Of a stretch of 7,746 bases of DNA, positions 1-5,240 are shown one piece after another. The DNA lies in assembly GCA_020352595.1 (NCBI GenBank), contig CP070682.1, positions 1,524,398 to 1,532,143 of the forward strand, in the 5' to 3' direction. The stretch's first letter is position 1. Every line of letters starts with the position of its first letter. A program made the translations under genes and the position numbers. Under the pieces are notes generated by a model. The model was given only the letters and a program-made list of their open reading frames with translations. It was not told the DNA's origin and ran no database searches. This DNA is from a bacterium. GTDB taxonomy: Bacteria > BMS3Abin14.

Positions 1-326
1 GAACTGGCGATCATGATGCATCCGCCAGGCAGGGCATCGCCGTCGATCCATTTCTTCCAGTTGCCGTAGATGGCCTCGATACGGGGTATCCCCCTGGGCT
101 TTTTAAAAGCCGGGCGAAGAACCTCCCTGGTGAACATATCCTCCACCCACTGGATGACCTGGGTCTGCAGCTTTTCCTTGGAGTTGAAGTGGGCGAACAG
201 GCCGCTCTTGGAAAGCCTCGTCTCGGAGGCGAGCTTTCCGATACTCAGGTCCTGAAGCCCGCAGACGCTGGCCAGGCTGATGGCTTTGGAGAGGATCTTT
301 TCCCTTGTTCGCTCGCCCTTGGACAC
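1..326 (-). CDS. TetR/AcrR-family transcriptional regulator (C-terminus outside window)
   Basis: This is a DNA-binding repressor-type regulator, seen as 108 codons from the N-terminus; the ligand-binding end lies beyond the left edge. The start MSKGERTREKILSKAISLAS is the usual TetR helix 1. Residues 28-47, with the recognition helix around SKSGLFAHF (39-47), form the helix-turn-helix, followed by the K-E-K-L of helix 4. Further on, PGGCIMIAS (about 99-107) resembles the segment seen in several TetR C-terminal domains. I chose the GTG at 326-324 because a GGAGG sits five bases upstream; the ATG at 338-336 is in frame but has no ribosome site. It is divergent from the membrane sulfatase-fold gene at 613, a common arrangement for a TetR protein and a target, but the target could equally lie to the left. 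The ligand is unknown. The family call is strong. Confidence 0.88.
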   Translation of the reverse strand, partial: MSKGERTREKILSKAISLASVCGLQDLSIGKLASETRLSKSGLFAHFNSKEKLQTQVIQWVEDMFTREVLRPAFKKPRGIPRIEAIYGNWKKWIDGDALPGGCIMIAS

Positions 327-363
327 GGCCACCTCCATAGGATAGGGACACGATACGAAAGTA

Positions 364-392
364 GGAATAGCACGACCGTTCGTTCTTGTAAA
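364..392 (-). promoter_or_regulatory. Candidate promoter of the tetR-type gene with operator-like palindrome
   Basis: Read on the minus strand, TTTACA (392-387, five of six bases of the -35 consensus) lies 17 bases before TATTCC (369-364, a poor -10). The spacer holds the imperfect 12-bp palindrome ACGACCGTTCGT (plus strand 372-383), in which five of six base pairs match. TetR proteins often repress their own genes through such a site, so this is a reasonable autoregulatory operator. The weak -10 keeps confidence low. Confidence 0.33.
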
Positions 393-408
393 GGTTTTTT
401 TGCAGATC

Positions 409-500
409 TCGCTCTGACACTGGAGAGCAGTACCTAGCACCTTGTGCCTGGGACCTGGTACCTTGTGCCTGGGACCTGGGAACAAGGCGCCAGGCACCAG
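409..500. repeat. Intergenic repeat element, copy A: stem-loop head plus 21-bp tandem
   Basis: The element begins TCGCTCTGACAC (409-420), then three variable bases, then AGAGCAGTAC (424-433). GCTCT (411-415) and AGAGC (424-428) can pair. After it, ACCTTGTGCCTGGGACCTGG occurs twice at a 21-base period (439-458 and 460-479). An inverted, degenerate arm follows in 482-500; for example CCTTGT (461-466) pairs with ACAAGG (482-487). The same head recurs at 6169-6193. No ORF fits it, so it looks like a dispersed, non-coding, palindrome-forming repeat. Confidence 0.75.
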
Positions 501-612
501 CCACTATTTCTCTGTCCACCCACGCATTCACCCCTCCAGCCCATAAGACTCCTTTCCTCCCGCGCGAAACCGTTGTAAAAAGAAGGTCGGTGTCCGACGC
601 GGGTTTTCCGGC

Positions 613-2475
613 ATGGCCATCAGAATTCCGGCCCCGCGATCCCCGGAAAGAAAGAGATCCCACCTGAAAAACGACATGAGAGGACTGAAGAGACCACGTC
701 ACCTTGAATATCTGCCCACCATGGTCATGCTGGGTTTCTGCGCGCTCTCCATCCTGGTGCTGGTGTCCAGGATCCAGATCGTCGATGAACGCTTCGGGAG
801 CATCATGGGCATGCGGCGGGAGTTCGCCCTGGCGGTCCTCAGGCACGACTCGGTGATCCTCGGGCTGCTGCTGGCCTGTCTCATCCCCGCACTCGTCCTT
901 CGCAGCAGGATCCTGGGCTTCCTGTTCAAGGCAGGCAGCCTTCTTGTCCTGCTGTTTTACCTGTCCGATCTCCTGGTCTTCAGGGTATTCAACCTGAGGC
1001 TCTTCGTGGAGGACATCCTCATATACGGATTGGACACGAAATCGGTCCTCTTCATGGCCTCCTCCGTGCTGGGTTCTGCAGGTGAACTGCTGCTGCCCAT
1101 CGTCCTGCTTTCCCTCGTGGGCGCCTTACTGTCCTTCCTCCTGTTACCCCTGAAGAGCTTCCCCAGACTTCTCGCGGGAATGAGCGCCATGGTGCTGGTC
1201 TTCGCCGTCATCGCCGTGGCGGCGCCCGACCTGAGCGGCGCCAACGCCTGGGTGGTGGAGAACGTCCTCGAGGTCAACCGGCCCAACGGGCTCGCGCGCC
1301 CGTACGGCCCGGAAAAGACCGCACGGGCCCTGAACGGGTCCTGCCTGGGGGAGGTGGACACCGTTCTGCCTGACCCGCCGGGAGACGGCAGACCGGACAT
1401 CATCCTCGTTCTCTTCGAGTCCCTTTCCCTCTACCAGACGCGGCTCTTCTCGGAGACCAGGGACATCGTACCCCGCTTCGACTCCATAACCCGGAGAGGT
1501 ACGGCCTTTACCGACTTCTTTTCCAACGGTTTCAACACCGACGACGGCCTCATCGCCCTCCTCACGGGGATCCCTCCCCTTCCCACGACCACCATGATAA
1601 ACACGGGGGACAGGGGCGGTTTCGACGGTTTTTTCGGTATCAGTGACTCCCTTCCCCGGCGGCTGAGGGACATGGGGTATCACACCGTGTTCGTCACCAG
1701 CGGAGACCTCGACTTCTCCATGAAGGGCCAGTGGCTCCTCTCCATAGGGTTCGACCAGATCCTGGGACACGATGAGCCATACTTCAACGGCATGGAGAGG
1801 TACCACTTCCTGTCCGTGACGGACCGGGCCCTTTACGAGAACATCATCTACAATGTCCTGCCGGACCTTCAGGGCTCAAGGCCATACTTCCTCGTCATCG
1901 AGAACGTTTCCACACACCACCCCTTCTGGGAACCGGAAACCGGCTCCACGAAGGAGGAGGAGGTGTTCCGCTACGCTGACACCCAGCTGGGCTGGCTCTA
2001 CGACAACCTGGAGGCAGAAGGGTTTTTGAGGGACGGCCTGCTCATCATCACCAGCGATCACAGGAGCATGACTCCCCTCAGGTCAGAAGAGTTCGGCCGG
2101 TTCAGGGATGAAGCCCGGGCCAGGATCCCTCTCGTTTTCCTGGGCCGGGGGCAGGAACCCGGCAGGGTGGTGGAGGGCTATTTTCAGCAGACCGACCTTC
2201 CGGCATCGGTCCTTCACCTTCTGGGGGAAGAAGCCCCCCTCTCCGGCATGAGGGGCAACCTGCTATCGAACCCGCCTGTCCCTTCGAGGTACGTCATCTA
2301 CTACGGGGGCCAGGAAAGGGACAAGGTGTGGGTATTCGGAGAGGACGGCACCTGGAGCATAAGGCTCGACGGCGACCGGACGGAGTTCCTTCAGAACCGC
2401 CCATCCGACGGGGACTCCGTGCTCGATTTCGTCAACTGCGTCAGGATCCAGGCCGAGGCGAGGAACGGCAGGTGA
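613..2475 (+). CDS. LTA synthase-like membrane sulfatase-fold transferase
   Basis: A 620-residue inner-membrane enzyme of the alkaline phosphatase/sulfatase superfamily, closest in layout to LtaS and the phosphoglycerol transferase OpgB, which move a phosphoglycerol head group onto a glycolipid or glucan outside the membrane. About five hydrophobic segments (residues 35-53, 80-97, 103-125, 158-180, 186-204) precede a large extracytoplasmic domain (about 260-560). Visible active-site features are LFES (E269), NGFNTDDG with T309 as likely nucleophile, STHHPFWEP (H435, H436) and ITSDHR (D482, H483). Their spacing resembles the E, T, D, H set of LtaS. The Thr rather than a Cys/Ser maturation motif argues against a true sulfatase. 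A phosphoethanolamine transferase is a possible alternative. The ATG at 613 is the first start after the in-frame stop at 544 but lacks a good ribosome site; M22 is another option. The family is secure, the substrate unknown. Confidence 0.87.
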   Translation: MAIRIPAPRSPERKRSHLKNDMRGLKRPRHLEYLPTMVMLGFCALSILVLVSRIQIVDERFGSIMGMRREFALAVLRHDSVILGLLLACLIPALVLRSRILGFLFKAGSLLVLLFYLSDLLVFRVFNLRLFVEDILIYGLDTKSVLFMASSVLGSAGELLLPIVLLSLVGALLSFLLLPLKSFPRLLAGMSAMVLVFAVIAVAAPDLSGANAWVVENVLEVNRPNGLARPYGPEKTARALNGSCLGEVDTVLPDPPGDGRPDIILVLFESLSLYQTRLFSETRDIVPRFDSITRRGTAFTDFFSNGFNTDDGLIALLTGIPPLPTTTMINTGDRGGFDGFFGISDSLPRRLRDMGYHTVFVTSGDLDFSMKGQWLLSIGFDQILGHDEPYFNGMERYHFLSVTDRALYENIIYNVLPDLQGSRPYFLVIENVSTHHPFWEPETGSTKEEEVFRYADTQLGWLYDNLEAEGFLRDGLLIITSDHRSMTPLRSEEFGRFRDEARARIPLVFLGRGQEPGRVVEGYFQQTDLPASVLHLLGEEAPLSGMRGNLLSNPPVPSRYVIYYGGQERDKVWVFGEDGTWSIRLDGDRTEFLQNRPSDGDSVLDFVNCVRIQAEARNGR

Positions 2476-2501
2476 CGGGGCGTTTGAGCACAGGGTGGTA
2501 A

Positions 2502-2545
2502 GGAACCGGGATACAGGAACCTGGAACCGGGCACCAGTTGTCAAG
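2502..2545. repeat. Degenerate intergenic repeat tract, GGAACCGGG at a 21-base period
   Basis: GGAACCGGG occurs at 2502-2510 and again at 2523-2531, a period of 21 bases, with related AGGAACCTGG between them and GCACCAG after. Composition and period match the tandem at 439-479, but no GCTCTGACAC head is present. It looks like a decayed member of the same family, in the gap between two convergent genes. Confidence 0.5.
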
Positions 2546-2671
2546 TGTCCGGAACGGAACATCGGGAACTGCGTAACGGGCAATGGAGCCCATCGCACTC
2601 CACGCCCTTCCGTTGGCGCTTCGTGCCGCTCTCCGGACGCCACCACCTGGATTGGAGACACTGTTGTGATG

Positions 2672-2686
2672 CGGGGGAACTCCCCG
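2672..2686. terminator. Weak hairpin between convergent genes
   Basis: CGGGG (2672-2676) can pair with CCCCG (2682-2686) around the loop GAACT. It lies about 20 bases past the stop of the pilZ-type gene, where a terminator would be expected for either convergent gene. There is no T-run on either strand, so intrinsic termination is doubtful. Confidence 0.2.
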
Positions 2687-2705
2687 TTGACCGGGGGCAG
2701 GGGAC

Positions 2706-3086
2706 CTAGAACCGGTGCATGAAGGGAGCGAGCTTGTGCTCCATGTCCGGATCCGACTCAACGATCTCGAGACTGACCCGGTTGACCTCCGCGCGGCCGT
2801 AGGGGGAATCGGAAACCACCCAACCGTCCGAGACCTTGCGGCAGCGCAGGGCCTCCACCAGAAACCCTTCGTCCGGAGAGTGGATGCTGATGACCATCTC
2901 TTCTGGCACGGTCTCCCCACCGTAATCGTAGATGGCGAGCCCGCCGCCGCTGATGTCCATGAGCCTGTACGAGCGGCCCTCCACAAGGGCCCTGGCCCCG
3001 CTGGTGGGGGGGTAGCGGGGCCATTTCCGCCGTTCGGCGAAATTGCCCTTCCACCTGTTGTAATGATCCTGGTCTCTCACGGTCAT
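2706..3086 (-). CDS. PilZ-domain protein (putative c-di-GMP receptor)
   Basis: A 126-residue, single-domain soluble protein with no membrane segment. PilZ domains bind cyclic di-GMP and relay it to motility, adhesion or polysaccharide machinery. Both binding motifs are present: the RxxxR arm in ERRKWPRYPP (R20 and R24) and the D/NxSxxG turn in LMDISGGGLAIYD (D44, S46, G49). The remainder (about 40-112) has alternating strands consistent with the barrel. I set the start at ATG 3086-3084 because GAGGG lies seven bases upstream; a further upstream ATG at 3131 would place its first codons inside the promoter. The gene ends in TAG, is transcribed alone, converges on the sulfatase-fold gene and diverges from the RarD-type gene. 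No diguanylate cyclase or phosphodiesterase lies in the window, so the partner cannot be inferred. Confidence 0.88.
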   Translation of the reverse strand: MTVRDQDHYNRWKGNFAERRKWPRYPPTSGARALVEGRSYRLMDISGGGLAIYDYGGETVPEEMVISIHSPDEGFLVEALRCRKVSDGWVVSDSPYGRAEVNRVSLEIVESDPDMEHKLAPFMHRF

Positions 3087-3108
3087 TGATCGTCCCTCGA
3101 TAGTTCCA

Positions 3109-3138
3109 ATTGTAGGGATCGGGCTCCCCATCTGTCAA
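3109..3138 (-). promoter_or_regulatory. Sigma-70-type promoter of the pilZ-type gene
   Basis: On the minus strand a perfect TTGACA (3138-3133) is followed after 18 bases by TACAAT (3114-3109, five of six). Transcription would begin near 3102, leaving a short leader of about 16 bases that carries the GAGGG ribosome site before ATG 3086. This is the best promoter in the window and suggests substantial constitutive expression. Confidence 0.72.
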
Positions 3139-3210
3139 GGATGACACCTCCCGCAGAGTCCCGGCCATCCCTTCTCCCCGCCGCCCTCCTCCTCCAGCGC
3201 ACTCAATTCC

Positions 3211-3260
3211 CTGTACCGGTACAGCCATTGCTGTATTATGGGCCCATCCCGGGATGGGCC
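3211..3260 (+). promoter_or_regulatory. Candidate rarD-type promoter with two perfect palindromes
   Basis: TATTAT (3234-3239) is a good -10. At 17 bases spacing the -35 position is CTGTAC (3211-3216), a poor match, and it is the left half of the perfect 14-bp palindrome CTGTACCGGTACAG (3211-3224). Immediately after the -10 comes the perfect 20-bp palindrome GGCCCATCCCGGGATGGGCC (3241-3260), covering the likely start of transcription and ending eight bases before the Shine-Dalgarno. One site placed over the -35 and another over the transcription start would suit an activator or repressor. The function is inferred. Confidence 0.42.
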
Positions 3261-3281
3261 AACACGCGGAGGTGCAGACGG

Positions 3282-4184
3282 TTGTCCGAGGGCAAAAGGG
3301 GGGTCCTGCAGGGCCTCACCGCCTACTGCATATGGGGGACCTTCCCCCTTTATTTCAAGGCGCTGTCGGCGCTGCCGGCCACAGAGATCCTCGCCTTCCG
3401 CATCGTCCTGTCCGCTCTCTTCCTCCTCCTCTTCGCGGCCGCCACCGGGGCCGGAGCGCAGCTCCTGGCCACCCTCCGTGACAGGAGGACCGTCGCCTTC
3501 CTGACGTGCACCACCTTGCTCGTAGCCACCAACTGGCTCGTCTTCATCAGCGCTGTGGCCAGGGGAAAGGTCCTGGAGAGCAGCCTGGGCTACTACATCA
3601 ATCCCCTGGTGAGCGTCCTCCTCGCCTTTGTCTTCCTGGGAGAGAGGCTCACCGCGAGGCAGAAGACAGCCATCGCACTGGCGGCGGGCGGGGTCATCGT
3701 CCAGACGGTTTCCCTTGGAAAGGTCCCCCTCGTGTCGCTGGTCCTGGCTTTCAGTTTCGGCCTCTACGGACTGGTCCGAAAGGTCGCCAGGGTTCAGGCC
3801 ATGCCCGGGCTCGCTGTGGAGATGCTCCTCCTTACACCCCCGGCCGCGGGATACGTTGTCTGGCTTCAGGCCGCGGGCAAAGCTTCCTTCCCCACGGGAT
3901 CGTCCATGACGGACATCCTGCTGCTCCTGGCCGGCATCATCACCGCCACGCCTCTCATCCTGTACGGAGGAGCGCTCAACCGCCTGAGGCTCTCAACCAT
4001 GGGCATCATGCAGTACATCGTCCCTTCGGGTCACTTCATCCTGGCGGTTTTCGTCTTCGGCGAGCCGTTCACCAGGGTTCACCTGGTGAGCTTCGGCCTC
4101 ATATGGGCCGCCTTGGCCCTTTACACCTACGATTCCCTCGGTGTGCTGCGCCCCGCCACCGCGGCGGCGGGCCAGGTCACATGA
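3282..4184 (+). CDS. rarD: RarD-type EamA/DMT-family permease
   Basis: A 300-residue inner-membrane transporter of the drug/metabolite superfamily, built from two EamA repeats and about ten helices. RarD proteins are named for chloramphenicol sensitivity in Escherichia coli; the natural substrate is not established. Signature stretches are GLTAYCIWGTFPLYFKAL near the N-terminus, NWLVFISAV, then LESSLGYYINPLVSVLL and FLGERL closing repeat one, FSFGLYGLVRK opening repeat two, and GIMQYIVPSGHFILAVFVFGE. I chose the TTG at 3282 because GGAGGTG (3268-3274) sits seven bases ahead and the protein then has the normal family length and begins just before helix 1. The longer reading from ATG 3141 adds 47 residues unlike the family and overlaps promoter DNA. 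The gene is alone, divergent from pilZ, with 159 bases to the next gene. Confidence 0.9.
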   Translation: MSEGKRGVLQGLTAYCIWGTFPLYFKALSALPATEILAFRIVLSALFLLLFAAATGAGAQLLATLRDRRTVAFLTCTTLLVATNWLVFISAVARGKVLESSLGYYINPLVSVLLAFVFLGERLTARQKTAIALAAGGVIVQTVSLGKVPLVSLVLAFSFGLYGLVRKVARVQAMPGLAVEMLLLTPPAAGYVVWLQAAGKASFPTGSSMTDILLLLAGIITATPLILYGGALNRLRLSTMGIMQYIVPSGHFILAVFVFGEPFTRVHLVSFGLIWAALALYTYDSLGVLRPATAAAGQVT

Positions 4185-4199
4185 CGGGAGAGGGGATGG

Positions 4200-4228
4200 C
4201 CGGGCGTCACCCGGAAGAGCCGTACGGC
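4200..4228. other. Hairpin and short palindrome downstream of rarD
   Basis: CCGGG (4200-4204) and CCCGG (4210-4214) can form a five-pair hairpin 15 bases past the rarD stop, but no T-run follows. GCCGTACGGC (4219-4228) is a perfect 10-bp palindrome about 20 bases before the kinase -10 element, so it could be a regulator site. Neither role is proved. Confidence 0.25.
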
Positions 4229-4246
4229 CTCACACGTTCAATACTG

Positions 4247-4255
4247 TGGTAGAAT
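4247..4255 (+). promoter_or_regulatory. Extended -10 promoter of the kinase gene
   Basis: TGGTAGAAT is a TGn-type extended -10 element (TG 4247-4248, TAGAAT 4250-4255). The -35 position has no recognisable hexamer, which extended -10 promoters can tolerate. Transcription would start near 4262, about 80 bases before the kinase TTG. Confidence 0.42.
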
Positions 4256-4343
4256 CACTTTTCATGGGTGGCGTTCCCCCTGCAGGAGGTAGAGGGAGGA
4301 GTCTGCCGCCCACCGAACCGGGATTCCGGAGGAAACCGCCACA

Positions 4344-5240
4344 TTGAAAACAAAGACCCGTGAAGGCAGTGTGGAGGTGCCGGCAGCGCCTGAAGCCTCC
4401 ACGCGGGTAGTCGGCGTACCGGCACAGAGCGTGTCAGCGGCGGGGTACGTCCTCAGGGGCGCCCTCTTCCTGACAGCATTCGCAGGTCTCGTTCTCCTCA
4501 GCCGCGGCAATTACCTGCTCTTTCACGCCTTCGTGGAAGGGTTCAGCATCGTCATCGCCTTCGGCATCTTCTTCATCGCCTGGAATTCCCGCGATTTCCT
4601 GGAGAACAACTACCTCCTGTTCCTGGGCCTCATCTACCCCTTCGTGGGGTTCCTGGACTTTCTCCACGTCCTTTCCTACGCGGGGATGGGCGTCTTCGCA
4701 GGTTACGGCGCCGACCTCCCCACGCAGCTGTGGATCCAGGCCCGGTACCTGGAGAGCGTCTCGCTGCTTCTCGCCGCCCTCTTCTTCCACCGCAGGGTGA
4801 GGCCCCACCTCGTCCTCTCCGTCTACGCGGGGGCCACGATCCTGCTGCTCCTCTCCATCTTCAGCCTGGGCATCTTCCCGGTCTGTTTTTCCGAGACCGG
4901 GGGGCTCACCACCTTCAAGAAGGTGAGCGAATATGTCATCGTGGCTGTCCTGGCCGCCGCCCTGGTGCCGGTGGTGAGGAACCGGGCCAACCTCAGCAGG
5001 ACCATGTTCTGGTTCCTGTCGGGGTCCATCCTGGCCACCATGGTATCGGAGCTCTTCTTCACCTTCTATGTCAGCGTCTACGGGCTGTCCAACATGCTCG
5101 GTCACCTGCTCAAGATCCTCTCCTTCTACTGCGTCTACAAGGGGCTCATCGAGGCCAGTCTCAGGGACCCTTACAACAACCTGTTCCTGAACCTCAAGCG
5201 GTCCGAGGAGGACCTGCTCAGGGCCAAGGCCGACCTCTAG
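4344..5240 (+). CDS. MASE3 membrane sensor half of the split kinase
   Basis: As the sequence stands this half makes a 298-residue membrane protein. It has a 34-residue polar N-terminus, then roughly seven hydrophobic segments. MASE3 hallmarks are NYLLFHAFVEGFSIVIAFGI (56-75), AWNSR (79-83), NNYLLFLGLIYPFVGFLDFL (88-107) with H108, and LPTQLWIQARYLESVSLL (125-142). The ligand of MASE3 is unknown. The C-terminal linker (272-298, ending RSEEDLLRAKADL) is the coiled-coil-like lead into a HisKA domain and stops abruptly at TAG, so the protein looks cut rather than naturally ended. Alone it has no catalytic domain. Confidence 0.85.
   Translation: MKTKTREGSVEVPAAPEASTRVVGVPAQSVSAAGYVLRGALFLTAFAGLVLLSRGNYLLFHAFVEGFSIVIAFGIFFIAWNSRDFLENNYLLFLGLIYPFVGFLDFLHVLSYAGMGVFAGYGADLPTQLWIQARYLESVSLLLAALFFHRRVRPHLVLSVYAGATILLLLSIFSLGIFPVCFSETGGLTTFKKVSEYVIVAVLAAALVPVVRNRANLSRTMFWFLSGSILATMVSELFFTFYVSVYGLSNMLGHLLKILSFYCVYKGLIEASLRDPYNNLFLNLKRSEEDLLRAKADL

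Larger units (their letters stand above)
339..612. other. Divergent intergenic region between tetR-type gene and sulfatase-fold gene
   Basis: This 274-base gap (287 from the preferred GTG start) holds the candidate tetR-type promoter (364-392), the repeat element (409-500) and a C-rich stretch (501-575) in which I see nothing. GTCGG (586-590) and CCGAC (594-598) could form a small hairpin just before the ATG at 613. No clear promoter or Shine-Dalgarno sequence for the rightward gene is visible. Confidence 0.6.

Noticed and set aside
439..479. Two 20-base repeats considered as a small CRISPR array
   Set aside because: The units are adjacent with a single base between them, so there is no spacer; no cas gene is present.
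581..598. GTCGG/CCGAC hairpin followed by a T-rich tract when read on the minus strand, like a terminator
   Set aside because: No leftward gene lies upstream that it could terminate; the sulfatase-fold gene there is on the plus strand.
103..846. A 247-codon minus-strand frame covering the tetR-type gene, the repeat and the start of the sulfatase-fold gene
   Set aside because: Part of it translates the repeat (SQAQGTRSQAQGARY) and it conflicts with two well-supported genes in other frames.
2441..2986. A 181-codon minus-strand frame at the convergent gap
   Set aside because: It overlaps the PilZ gene in another frame, and its C-terminal half translates the repeat tract (VPVPGSCIPVPYHP-like), a typical spurious call.
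3506..4252. A 248-codon plus-strand frame inside the RarD-type gene
   Set aside because: It is an out-of-frame shadow: the product is His/Arg/Gly/Pro-rich with no membrane segments, while the overlapping frame has all RarD motifs.
5238..5240. Pyrrolysine or another genome-wide UAG recoding as an explanation for the kinase TAG
   Set aside because: The pilZ-type gene ends in TAG (2708-2706) where the domain ends and the following codons look non-coding, so TAG works as a stop here. Nothing in the window supports recoding, though it cannot be excluded.
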